A stretch of DNA of 64,000 nt, from NCBI GenBank assembly GCA_973895155.1, contig OZ316898.1:13640001-13704000 (forward strand), in the 5' to 3' direction. The translations under genes were made by a program, and so were the position numbers. A model generated the notes under the pieces. It was not told where the DNA came from. It was given only the letters and a program-made list of their open reading frames with translations, and did no database searches. This document shows positions 38,257 to 51,686 of this stretch, one piece after another (the stretch's first letter is position 1; every line of letters starts with the position of its first letter). This DNA is from Marsupella aquatica. Its lineage: Eukaryota > Marchantiophyta.

Positions 38257-39167
38257 TGGGACTTCCCAGTCTCAATCAAAAGGAAGTTTGCCACATAAGG
38301 TGTCTTTCCTCTCTCAAGGAGTAAATATCGTGACCAAACCGAGGTTATGACTCCAGACAATTCTGTAATATGTAAATCATGCAACCAGCAAGAAGCAGCC
38401 TGCAGTGATGAAAAGAAATTCCCACACCTTATTTTAAAGAAACTTTAACACGCAAAAAAACTTAAGCTATTCCTCACGTTAAGGTCATCTGGATGATTCC
38501 TAGCTTTTTGGTGCTTTAGGCTGCTACCACGTAAGCACTTTTAGCATGATTACATCTCATAATCTTAGAACTTATTTTGTACAGCCTGCATGCAGCACAG
38601 AGTTGTGTTCGAATTCTGCAGCCAGGCATGTTGGACATCAATCAGTGGATACATCATTGTTTAAATCACCCAAACACCCTTAACGTGAGGTTAAAGGCGC
38701 CTGCTCATTTCATCATGAGGTATTTTGCCTCCATGTATGGTCTCCCCACTTACTCAGGTCGACAACATACCTCATAATGAAACATCAGTCATCAACTGTA
38801 TACTTAGTGCCACTCTGAAATTTGACCCTTGTATTTTTGAGGGCATTCTGGGCCCACAATGCCCCGTCAAGTTTGGATCACCTCTTTAGGAAGATTCTAG
38901 TCTACTGTTACTAAAGCTAAAAAATAAATACTTTTCAGGCCTATAAGAGTAGTGCCCCCCAAAATGAGAGCTTCAAGGAGGACTTCACTGTATACATAAA
39001 CAATGCTGTATTTATTTTCCCATGAAAGGCACCCTGCAGGTCGACTTTCATAGGGAGCCTCAATCAAGAATGTCCAGCGACAAGAAAGTCTCACTGCAAG
39101 CTGCAAGAAGCATCCAAGAAGGGAGAATGGCTTCTTCTTGGTTTCTTCAGTTCGTCCCGTTTAGGTA
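38257..39167. other. intergenic, no gene recognised
   Basis: About 60 bp near 39000-39060 is homologous, inverted, to about 14725-14790. Nothing else is recognised. Confidence 0.5.
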
Positions 39168-39764
39168 GGTGGACATGATATAAACCCAGCTGTCCTATTT
39201 CCTTTGTCATTTGTACCGTATTTAATCTGCACCATTGCATGCAGCTTTTTGAGCAAAGTTGGCTTTAGATGAGAGCAACAACACAGCATGGTTTGGACAT
39301 TCCTAATCTTAGTTGTCTTCCAATGGAGCCTTGAGCAATATGCTGATGTGTCATGGTTGATGGTTCTCACAATTTGTTACTGTTCTGGTGATGTGGAAAA
39401 GCCATGCCACTAAGAGACACGCTGATGGACTACCCTAAACACTTTCATGGCTAGACACATGTTGAAATGATATGACCCCACCTACTGTACTGAAGACGTC
39501 AGGGTGGTTATCTTCAGTACTAATATCTGTAGAATAACAAACTTGGTGCACCTTCGTTTGTCCAATATAGCATATCCCAGCAGTAGCAAACATGGCTAGG
39601 TGGACATGACACAAACCCAGCTGTCGTATTTCCTTATCATTTGTACCGTATTTAATGTGCACCATTGGATGCGGCTTTTTGAGCAAAGTTGGCTTTAGAT
39701 GAGAGCAACAACACAACATGGTGTGGAGTTTTGGACATTCCTATCTTAGTTGCCTTTCAATGGA
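39168..39764 (+). repeat. direct repeat pair of about 165 bp
   Basis: Copies at about 39168-39333 and 39597-39764 share GGTGGACATGAYAYAAACCC, CATTTGTACCGTATTTAAT and GAGCAAAGTTGGCTTTAGAT. They differ by scattered substitutions and a small insertion in the second copy. Confidence 0.85.
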
Positions 39765-40680
39765 GCCCTTGCCTCTGGTCCCGGTTTGAACTGACGGGCA
39801 ACTTGCCGAGTTGCCGGGCACGTAAACTCGGCATTTGCCGGACTAAAAAGCCTCTATTTGACGCATATTCGCACTTATTCCCCGGCCCAGCCCGAACTCT
39901 TCCCGGCCTCCTCCCGGACGCTGCCGCCCTTCCCCTCTCAGCACCCGGCGCGTCCCCCCCCCCCTCACCCGGACCCGGCCTGCCCCGTCCCGGCCCGGCC
40001 TCCTCCCCTCCCTCCCTGCCCGGCCAGCCCGGCCCTCCTCCCCTCCTCCGTGCCTGCCCTGCCCGGCCCGCCCCCCCCCTCACCCGGACCCGGCCTGCCC
40101 CATCCCGGCCCGGCCCGGCCTCCTCCCCTCCCGAGCTCCCCCCCTCCTCCCCCTCCCGAACTCAGCCCCCCTCCCCTCCTCCTCCTCCCGCTCCCCTCCC
40201 CCTCCCCCCCTCCCGAACCCCATCCTCCTCCCCTCCTCCTCCCGCTCCCCTCCCCCTCCTCCCCTCCCGCTCCCCGTCCCCTCCTCCCGCCTCCTCCCCC
40301 TCCCCTCCTCCCGCCTCCTCCTCCCCCCGCTCCCCTCCGCTCCCCTCCCCTCCCCTCCCCTCCCGAACCCCCCTTCTTCCCCCCTTCTTCCCCCCTCCCT
40401 TCCCCTCCTCCCGAACCCCCCCCCCTTCTCCCCCCCCTCCTCCCGAACTCCCTCCTTCCCCTCCCAGGCTCCCCCTCCTCCCTGCCGGGCCGGGGCCTAT
40501 TAATAGGGGAGACCGGGGGCCGGGGCCGGGACTGGGGGAGTGAAAGACGGGGGAGGCCGGGGCCGGGACCGGGACCGGGGGAGTGAAAGATGGGGGAGGC
40601 CGGGCCATCTGTAGAATAGCAAACTTGGTGCACCTTTGTTTGTCCAAACTAGCATATCCCGGAAGTAGCAAACATGGTTT
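39526..40680 (+). repeat. direct repeat pair of about 70 bp flanking the polypyrimidine tract
   Basis: Copies at about 39526-39594 and 40611-40680 share CTGTAGAATARCAAACTTGG, CACCTTYGTTTGTCC and GTAGCAAACATGG. They bracket the second 165-bp repeat and the whole polypyrimidine tract, as though the tract expanded or inserted inside an existing repeat. Confidence 0.8.
39885..40610. repeat. low-complexity CCCCTCC polypyrimidine tract followed by a G-rich tract
   Basis: Positions 39885-40485 are almost entirely C and T on the plus strand (CCCCTCC, CCCGGCC, CCCGAACCCC variants). Positions 40485-40605 switch to G-rich, with two near-copies of a segment of about 37-43 bp containing GGGGGAGTGAAAGA. 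The tract leaves two plus-strand frames and their minus-strand counterparts open for over 200 codons (for example 39689-40543), but their Pro/Ser/Leu or Gly/Arg/Glu composition comes from the repeat. Either strand could form G-quadruplex or triplex structure. Confidence 0.9.
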
Positions 40681-40853
40681 GTAGGCTGTTGTCATAATGT
40701 CAAATTTGTGAGGCAGCAATTTGGCCCAAACATAAATGGTACTGTACCAATGCCCCATTGCACAAGAATAGTTTGACAATAAGAAACGTTTTGAGGCTAT
40801 TCACTTCTTTACAAATGGAGCAGCAGGTTACTGACACTTGACACCATGCCCCA

Positions 40854-41139
40854 TTTCTGAGGGTATCCCTTCCTTACAAATGGGAGCAACAGCTCACTAA
40901 CACTTGACCTCCATGCCCCCGTTTGAGGCTATTCCCTTCCTAAAAATGGGAGCAACAGCTCAATGGCACTTCGAGGACATGGATGTTCCAACGACCTCTC
41001 CCTTTCTGAGGGTATCCCTTCCTTACAAGTGGGAGCAACAGCTCACTAACACTTGACCTCCATGCCCCCTTTTGAGGCTATTCCCTTCCTACAAATGGGA
41101 GCAACAGCTCAATGGCACTTAGAGGACATGCATGTTCCA
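40854..41139 (+). repeat. 149-bp tandem repeat, about 2 units
   Basis: Units at 40854-41002 and 41003-41139 start TTTCTGAGGGTATCCCTTCC. Each contains two subunits of about 70 bp (AAATGGGAGCAACAGCTCA). A degenerate partial unit precedes 40854. Confidence 0.88.
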
Positions 41140-41234
41140 ACTAGCAGAGGTAGCTACTACTCTATATGCTGACCACTAGAGGATCACACTATTGGTCTAT
41201 TTTCCATCCATAGTTTGTTCAGTTTTGGGTTTGC

Positions 41235-41830
41235 ATTTGTCCTCTTCTTATTAGTTTCATGTTGTTCCTGGAGCAATTTTTCTTTTACTCTATTGTACTT
41301 TGTTTGGCCCTTCTAAATAAACTGGTCGTCTTGTTAAAGAAAAATTAAAATGGGAAGGGTCCAAGAAGGGGGATCCATTGAAAGCCCAAAAATGAGTTTC
41401 CCAGGATGACTTCCTTGCCCTTGTACTTATTTGTGTATCTCAAACCTCCCTTTTTCCCTGCCATTGTGAGAAATCTACTGCCATGACCCTACCTGAAGCC
41501 TAATTTGGGCTTACTTGATCAAGTGGGTTACCAGTTAGAGACAGGTTTTGTCATGCTCCCACGGGCCACCTGGGTGCTTACAATTTTAAAATGGCCACCT
41601 ACAACTATTGAAAGGCCCCAAAACATATTGCATAGAGCATTTTTTGGTGCAATCTCAGGTGTGTTGGCTGCCTGAGTTGCAAATGGTTTAGGGTCCAAAA
41701 TCTGCAGATATTTGTGCTTTGACCCATCCCATAACATTTTGGTCACAGGAAACCTCCACAAATGAGCTGGTTTACAAGGCCCTATGGAATCCCTAGCCCT
41801 CATAGTTATTAGGGCAAACTCGCAGGTGAA
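41235..41830 (+). repeat. unclassified dispersed repeat, copy 1
   Basis: Homologous over about 570 bp to 63430-64000 in inverted orientation. Shared blocks include TTTGGCCCTTMTRAATAAAC, ACTCCTTGCCCTTG-like sequence, ATTTGGGCT, CATTTTGGTCACAGGAAAC and TATGGAATCCCTAGCCCT. No coding frame is seen. It may be a transposon fragment, or part of the same duplication that carries UBQ-2 and UBQ-3. Confidence 0.75.
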
Positions 41831-42724
41831 GTGTCTTTCAAAAAATGGCCTTTAACTTAGTCGTGTGAGGATGTGAACAAACAAGATTTCTGGCAGTTCC
41901 CCCTCAAGCACCAGGCCTGACAGCATATTTTGTGGGGTCCCAAGGGCAAGGACCTGAAAGTTTTCAGCCCTTGCAGGTCCCGACCTTTGCCTTGTGTGAA
42001 AAACAAAAACAAGTATAAACTAGCTACAAACTCTTTGTCTTGTGGAAAAAACAAAACAACTATGCACTTGCTACAAACTCTCTCCTAGTTGAGAAGTACA
42101 GACCAAGATTTGTGTCCAACTGTCCATCATAAAAGTGCTACATTTTCCCAAACATGTTGGGAGCACAAAGTGCAGCATGATCACATGTGAGTTGGCCCTT
42201 AAACCACCACTAGCCATATAAAAGGGGGGAAGTGTGCAAGATTTCTCCATTTTTCCATTTACTCTCATTCTTCTTCTCTCCCCTTCCAGATTGCTCCACA
42301 AATTAAAGAAATGATATTATTTATAGTGAAACCTACCATAACCAACTTACCATAATTCCTGTCAGAAGAAAGGTTACCGGTGTGTATCCTTTTTTACTAG
42401 GTGCCACCATTTCCATAACCCTGTGATATCTTTTGCCCAAGCAGGTATTACATATGATAATGACTGATTGGGCTGGGTTATTGTCTGAAACCTGTTCCCA
42501 CAAGCTTAGAAAAACTTCCCGGTTATCGCTGGTCATCATTTTCTCACTTTCTGGTCGCAGAGTTACAGACTAGTAACCCACAAACCAATCAGTCATTACC
42601 CTATAGGTAAGCCCACGAGGGTCTTCGTTTCTATTTCAACATAAAAAATGAGTGTACCATAACAGTGTTTAGGGTTCATGAATAAAAAAAATTAGACTTA
42701 AAGAATTATCCAGGAAACAAATTG
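41831..42724. other. intergenic, no gene recognised
   Basis: AT-rich sequence with short ORFs only. A TATA-like stretch (CATATAAAAGG, about 42214) is present with no gene following it. Confidence 0.4.
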
Positions 42725-44773
<2,049 letters not shown>

Positions 44774-46095
44774 GGAGTGCAGGTCCACCATTTAGAGCCT
44801 AAAGGAGAACTTCGGGTCATTATAGAGATTTGAAGATTGAAGGATTCATATCTGAAGTGAGGCTCGTAGTCAGGACCTAGAGACTGTCTCGGCATACGTG
44901 CTCCACAAAGCTTTGTGGATACTTTCGGACGGTTTCGTTGTACCACTATTCACACCCATGTATATATTCGGAAATAATCAGTTTGTTCATAGATACAGTG
45001 GACTGTTTCACTATTGCATGAAAAATTCGATTTGGTTTACTTCTACTTCGTCACACTCCACCTCGTGCATGCTGAAATTATGGGCATAAATGAACCAAGT
45101 GGAGGCGGTTGGGTTGAGCATAGAAACTTGCAATATTATTCTTTCATTCGTAACTGTCCGTGGGTCTTAAAGATGGTGGGATGAGAGTTGAAATTTTCTC
45201 AATTTGAAGATGTTATTTCCGTCTGAATCACCTCTTTTATGTAATTTGGAACATCAAACTGTGGGGGATCGTTAGCCAGAGGGATGTCCTTCAGTGTAGC
45301 TATGGTCATGTAAGCCTCAGAGGAGTATATCTTTATTGTGCTTGAACACCCTGTTTGCTTCCTTTTTTATTTGTTGGTCAAATTCGCGGACATCGACTCA
45401 TCTTGAGTAGAAGCAAACTCAAACGTGACTACGGTCGCCACTGTGTATAGAATTGTCTTGAGTGCACAGTTAAAGTGAGATGAGACCATCGCTCTTACAA
45501 TTCTTTCTGTGGTCCGAATAACAAATTGAAACATTCTGATCCACTGTGTATTCTGAGCCACTGTGTAGTGTCGACACCAGTGTAAGAATCAGGGAGTGCA
45601 ACGTCTCTCTTTACAATCGTCACTGGTCCCACTCACAAATTAAAACATCGTCAACAAACTGAAAGGAAATGAACGGGAACCTTGTGGAGAGTAAAGGTAA
45701 GGTGGACTTTCACAAGAGAAACGTTAAACTTCGAACAGTATACAGCACTGAGGCAATTGACGAACCTATCGTTTTCAAGCTTGTAGCATCACACTGTTAT
45801 TGTGGTCTCATCAACCACAACTACTTTGATATTCCGGTACAGGAGTTCCTCGCGCTGACGTAAATCTCTGATCCAACACCATGATGGGCTAGCAGGAGGC
45901 ATTTGTACATCTTTCGTGCAGGTGAAGTTGGAGAGAGTGGGGATCGGTGAAAACCTGTTTACAATTCCAGATTTCGCAGATCTTGAAATCTCTTCAAATT
46001 AACACTAGATGGTGTTTCTCTTTCTTTGACTCAAACCAGTGGCCCAACACCTTTATGTTTTCACCTACACCTTACCGAGAGACAACAAGTACAGC
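44774..46095 (+). repeat. duplicated 3' flank of polyubiquitin UBQ-2
   Basis: Homologous, inverted, to 19406-20693 downstream of UBQ-1. The first 350 bp or so (AAGCTTTGTGGATACTT, GGTTTCGTTGTACCA) also match the UBQ-3 3' flank. The match to UBQ-1 runs to about 46095 (TTCACCTACACCTTAC). A 64-codon frame at 45669-45863 lies inside the homologous block but has no recognisable domain, and the UBQ-1 copy does not preserve it. Confidence 0.78.
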
Positions 46096-46584
46096 AGAAT
46101 GGAACCAAGCCAGGAAGGCATGTCTATTTTGGAGACTTGTCTGCTGTAGTTTTCATGAGTCATGACCCTCTCATGCGATTAACTTTTGAGTTATGACATG
46201 GTTTTAGGGACTCTAAATAAATTACTCTGGTGACCCTCCTATGCTACTTAGTGACTCTCCTATGGGGTGTACTCTTGAATTGTACCATGGTTTTAGGGAC
46301 TCTAGATAAATTGGGGTAGTGTACCTCCTATGCCATTTACTAGTGAACTTTATCAGGCATTTTACATTACTCTTGAGTAGGGCTTTAATTCTTTGACCTT
46401 CCTAAGTAGGTATTTCCATGGTTTACTCCCCTTTATTAAGGAGTCTCAAACCAGCTGTTCCCGTTCTTTTTCATTCAGCTCTTGTAGGAAATATATGTTT
46501 GCTACCCTGACCAAAACCCAACTGTGGGGCAAATTTATTCCAGGAGATTTTTGGTGTGAGCGCCAGTATGGGGACTGTCCCAGT

Positions 46585-46795
46585 TAGTGACAATCATGTT
46601 TTGTGGGAACCATAGATTATTCCTCAGTGACCCTGCCTACAACATTCTGATCATGGGAAATGGTCAAGGAAGGGTTTGAGATGCCCTAGTAGTGACAATC
46701 GTGTTTTGTGTGAACCACAGATTATTACTCAGTGACCCGGCCCATAACATTCTGATCATGGGAAATGGTCACGCAAGGGGTTTGAGATGCCCTAG
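46585..46795 (+). repeat. 105-bp tandem duplication
   Basis: Units at 46585-46689 and 46690-46795 start TAGTGACAATCRTGTTTTGTG and end TTTGAGATGCCCTAG, with about ten differences. Confidence 0.88.
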
Positions 46796-47509
46796 TATAG
46801 AGTCTCCTATCTTTCAGATCCAGTCTCCACTATCTTTCAGATCTAGTCTCCAGGTTTGGCACTTTTTAATTGTTTGGCAATGTGATATATAGTAATAAAA
46901 TCGACCCAAAGAGGGCAGGTGCCTATCTGTAAGCAAACGAGCGAATAAATAGACTTGGAGTGAAAGCATGTGAAAGCATGCAAGAAGGAACTTTATAGTT
47001 GAAAAGGAGTGGAAAATTATTTCTATAGAAAGTGAATAGTAGACAAATGAGAAGGAAATGAGTGAAACCTTCACTAAGTGACAAAATAGAAAAGGACAAT
47101 GACGAACTTTAGTCTGATTCTTAACTTTACCTTCATGCAAGCTAAGTTGAAGAATCACAACATATCAAAGGAGAAGACAGTGACACCCTATCCTAGACTC
47201 AAGTAAAAATAAAGAGAAGAAGCATCTTCTTGTGCATAGATAGCGCCACCTTATCACCATGGGACATCTCAACTTTAGAGTACCAACGTATAATTTGGCT
47301 TTCTGGCCGCCTCCCTTGATTGGGTCTTTAGCTTGAGGGATTGGGCGCCTTTTGTTTTTTGGCAGCTTGTGAGTATAGATTCTCTTGCATAGGTAACACA
47401 CCTTTTGAGGTATATGCTTGATGGGACCCTGCCAACAAAAGTTTACACCTTTTGTTACAAACTAGAACCACTAGGTAGGCTCCGTACATATGATTTTTGT
47501 GTGGTGCCT

Positions 47510-47705
47510 AACTGCATGGTCCACCGTGCGTGCACCATAGTCTATTGTGCACCTCATTATAGTCCACTGAGTGCTGAGCTTCACTGCATGGTCCAACACC
47601 ATACTTTAGTCTATTGTGCACCTCATCAAAGTCCACTAAGTGTTGTGCTTAACTGCATGGTCCAACACCATAGTCTATTGTGCACCTCATCATAGTCCAC
47701 TGAGT
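47510..47705 (+). repeat. tandem repeat of about 70 bp, 3 units
   Basis: Three units, each with ACTGCATGGTCCA, TAGTCTATTGTGCACCTCAT and AGTCCACTRAGTG, from 47510. Confidence 0.88.
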
Positions 47706-48076
47706 GCAAACCCCCATCTTTTGCAGTTTAATGTCTCAGAAAAGCTAATTGGTCAGACAATAGGCTTTCTCATCCAGAAAAGGGCTTTGTTGTAGTGGAA
47801 GAAGGCACCTAAGCTAGTAGCATTTGAAGTTGTCATTGCTGCAGGGAATCAATGGAAGCAAGAGTAGAAGTCCACCTCTTGCAAAGTCTACTGCAAATCT
47901 TAATATGCAGGAATACAACGTGAAGGGGCATGAGATTGGCCCTACAAATTGGGGTCTGCTGTGTGAGGAGAGCAATGAGGAGAAAACTCACGGAGGACCA
48001 GGCAGGGGCCAGCAGAGGATGAACCAGAGGAAGTAGTGGAGAGCAGGGGGCAGCAGAGGAGCACCAAGATGAAGAA

Positions 48077-48358
48077 GTGGAGGGGGAGCATGAGCCACCA
48101 GAGGAGCAACCACAGGCTGGGGAGCAAGGGGCACCAGAGGAGCCACCAGAGGAGCCAGAGGGAGAAGTGGAGGGGTTTGAAGGGCTAAGAGCAAAGGACA
48201 TTAATAGACTGAGCAGGAACTTGAAGATCAAGGAGCAGTTAGAGGATCCATTGAGGACCACATGGACTACTACAATGAACAGTCTTGGGACCAAGAGTCT
48301 AGGGTGGAACCCAAGGGGAAGAACAGAAGATTATGCCCCCTATGCAAAGCTACGATGA
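48077..48358 (+). other. Glu/Pro-rich open stretch, coding status doubtful
   Basis: A 93-codon frame whose first half is low-complexity EPPEEPEG-type sequence produced by a GGAG/CAGAGG repeat. The second half is more complex (GLRAKDINRLSRNLKIKEQL). It could be a remnant of a transposon gag-like or capsid-like protein, or chance. No family is recognised. Confidence 0.2.
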
Positions 48359-51328
48359 AACATGCCATGGAGGTTCCACACCCTCTGCAGTTTGTCCCAT
48401 CCTAAGTATTGTGTCTGCATGCTACAGAGATGAAACCTTCAATTTTGTTGTTTATGCCTTACATATATAGGTGCATGCTGATTGATACTCCAGTTGCAGG
48501 TATACATACATGAGAAGACCATGCCCATTGTTCAAGTTCCAACATATTGCAAACCTAGTAGAGGAGGGACACCGTCTTGTTCCAGGTACTATGCAGCTAG
48601 AAGAACCATTTTGTTCTTACCTAAGTGCTAAAGGTTAGTTTGGTATCAAGCCTGCCAAACTATGTTTTGCTTTATTTTTTTGTGAGGCTTCTAATCATTG
48701 CTCCTGGCATCACAACTTGCTCCGGAAGACCAAGAAAGGCCTCCAAGAAGGCCCATTCTAGGGTGAGCCATGCCTCCCAAGCATTGCAAATTGTGTCTCT
48801 CATGGCACTGCCGGTAGACAATGTTGACATTTGCACCCTGAACATGTGGAGTAAACAGAAAGTATCAGAATGGAGGAAAACAATCAGCAAAAAAGAAGGT
48901 AGTGTTATGTTCAAGTTCATTATTGACACTCAGTCTCTAATGTGTTTCAATCCATTCTTTTTTTACCATTTCACATGCCATGTATTCTATTATTAGTTTC
49001 CACCCAAAGAATCTATCAGGGAGTCACTGCCAATTACAGATGTAACCTTTTGAGGTCCAAAATGGGAGACAAAATGAGAGCTAAACAAGTTTGAAAACGT
49101 GGCAAAATTAACTAGACAGTGATGAGCTTGTGTGCATTAAGTATTACAAAAAAACACCCAGAGTATTATTCCACTCACACCAAGAGACTGTGAATGGAAA
49201 TCAGAGGTGGAAAAGGAACCGAGCAACCAGAGAGAGGCGCCATGGTAGAGGGAGAGGACCAAGGACTATGCAGCTAGTAATGTGAATCCAATGCCTATAT
49301 ATGTTCACACTTTACCCCATTGACATGGATAGATCACTAGACACCCTGAGAGCATCCCAAATTCTCTGGGGGGGAGCCTGAAGGGAGTACATATTTCTCA
49401 GGATCTATTCAATCACTTGATCGACCAACTTCCACAACCTACTTCCCAGCTCCCCAAGTACTTCTTCACTACTACTTCTTGGGCTACTTCTGTGGAACGC
49501 AAGTGGTGGCTTTAATGATAGTAGCAGCGAAGACTACAATGGTAGCTCCAGTAGATAGCAAGAGTCCACCTTCAATGTTAACTTAACCAGACAATGTATT
49601 GTGCCCGGAAAAATTCAGAATCTTTTCCTCTCATCCTTGAATAAAGACTTACCCTTCAAGTATGTTAGTCAGATTGTGTAGTTATCATGTCCTTAATGAT
49701 TTTCAGAATGTGTAATTTTTGTGTTCATAATTGACTACTTCTGTTCCCATCAGAACGATGGTTGTCTCCAAAGTTTCCTTCAAATTAAGGGTAAAAGACT
49801 CAGACCCCATCCAACCAGGTCCATGTTTCCTAGTATTAAAAAACATTCATGTTGCCTAGCTTCCACACTGCAACAATTTGGGCATTCAATCAGGGGCAAA
49901 AGGTCAAATTAAAGTGGAGGTCCTATTCCTAAGACACGTAGACAGATTTTTTCTGTGCAGTAGGGGCTTAAGGGCAAAAGTAGAGTTTTTTTGGTTCACT
50001 CCACACTTTGGACAATTTCGAAGTGTTGCACAGGGGGCAAACAGCCAAACGTAGAGGATCCCTTGTTCCCTACTTACACAATTATTTGTGTTTGCAAATC
50101 AAGTTGAAGACAATATTCATGTTGTTTGTTCCGCACTTTAACTATTATGGTTAGAAAAGGCCATGCAATTGCAGACAACGTTCAAGCAAGGCCAAAGGGC
50201 CAAAAGTACAGTAGACCTTAGCACAACTCGATTGGAATAAACTCCTTGGAAGACAACTGACAATGGTAGACAATTGCATGCATAGAGGAATTCACCTTTG
50301 TAAAACTGAATACACATTCACAAAGACCTCCATTACACGTGACAATTTTTCAAAATTGTTCAATGCAAAATTTGTGGAGTTTTATTACAACATTGCATAA
50401 TTTCAAATTTGTAAATCTAGAATTACTCCTGTTGGTAGCCTAAGGTCCATTTGCAAAAAGCCCCAATAGGGCTTCTCAAAGCTTCAAAATTATGGATGAT
50501 GGCATTTGGCCATAAAGGACTGCTCATGACTTTTTCACAAGGTTATGTAAAAGTTTATTTTTTATTTTTTCTGTCACCAGCCTCTACAGTGACTAATGGT
50601 TATGGCATACGACCAATACTTATGGCAAAAAGTTATGGACTATGAATTTCATAGTCTTGTAACGATTTGTGTCCATACCCTGTAACTACAGAGTTAAGGT
50701 CCATTAAATTGTCAGCTTTGACACGCCCTAATAGCTGCTCAAGACAATTATCTTAACTTGTACCCACCAGCACCTAAGTCAAGTGTTTATTTCAAGATTG
50801 ACAGGCTGGGGTTTCAGAGTTCACAGGCTGAATTGATAGGGGCGTCAACTTCCATCTCTTGGCACTATTCCTAACACTATGGTACCACAATGTTTATGAA
50901 AGTACATCAGGAAATTGGTACCCATACTATATGGCAAGGTTTCATGATCTTTTTATCACAACAGGTAAAGAATGTTGTACGCACATAATAATTCATTGAT
51001 GATTCACTAACTAAGTACTTGAATGGGGTACTTTCATCACAGAGATTTTCCATGTTTAACATTGTAGTGTCATCATGGATGGATTCATGAAATCTCAGTT
51101 GATATGCATCATTGTCTATATAATGAATATTTTGACAATGCTTAAAGGATACATTGTAAAATCAGTAATTATTTTTAGTAACTTGTCAGTGTATTATCAG
51201 TATGTCTTCAACTTGAAAACAATATCCAATGATCTTGTGATGAATCATTACCAATTCCTGCAACTAAAATAGTTTTGGAGTTGGGACTGATTCGAAGTTG
51301 TTTCATCGTTGAATCAATATGACTGGCT

Positions 51329-51672
51329 TGTTAGATATTGCTCTAGTCTTGTGACTCATGAGCTAACTATAGTTAGTCTAACTCGGGTTAGGACTTAGCT
51401 AATGTTAGCGGTAGTGCTGTTGTGCATAAAGCCAGGGCTGAAGCCAGACCCTGGTGGAACTTAGGCTCATTGTTACGGAGCTAGTTTAGAGATAGGGAGA
51501 GCTTGTGTTGTGGATGTTTGGTATGGCCGGTCGGCCTAGAGTGCAATAAAGCTCTTGTGTGTTCCTGTGGACGTAGCCTCATGTGGAGGTAAACCACGTA
51601 TCTCTCTGTGTCGACTCTTGTGCGTTGGATGGTTCATGGGCTTGCCATTGTAAATGTCGTCTATGCTCAACA
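51329..51672 (+). repeat. 5' LTR of copia C
   Basis: 344 bp, TGTTAGATATTG...ATGCTCAACA. Confidence 0.96.
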
Positions 51673-51674
51673 AG

Positions 51675-51686
51675 TGGTATCAGAGC
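51675..51686 (+). promoter_or_regulatory. tRNA-iMet primer-binding site of copia C
   Basis: TGGTATCAGAGC, two bases after the 5' LTR. Confidence 0.96.

Larger units (their letters stand above)
46096..51328. other. repeat-rich intergenic DNA, no gene recognised
   Basis: Contains the two tandem repeats listed below and a Glu/Pro-rich open stretch (48077-48358). Frames at 48625-48996 and elsewhere resemble nothing I know. 49370-49620 and 50000-51320 are AT-rich with no structure noticed. Confidence 0.5.

Noticed and set aside
39689-40633. Long proline-rich frames (284 and 242 codons) and Gly/Arg-rich frames on the other strand
   Set aside because: They are by-products of the CCCCTCC low-complexity tract, which stays open in several frames on both strands.
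47510-47705. CRISPR-like array of repeats
   Set aside because: Contiguous tandem units without unique spacers, in a plant nuclear context.
47833-48294. 153-codon Ser/Cys/Leu-rich minus-strand frame
   Set aside because: Antisense of a GGAG/CCTCC low-complexity stretch; composition is repeat-driven.
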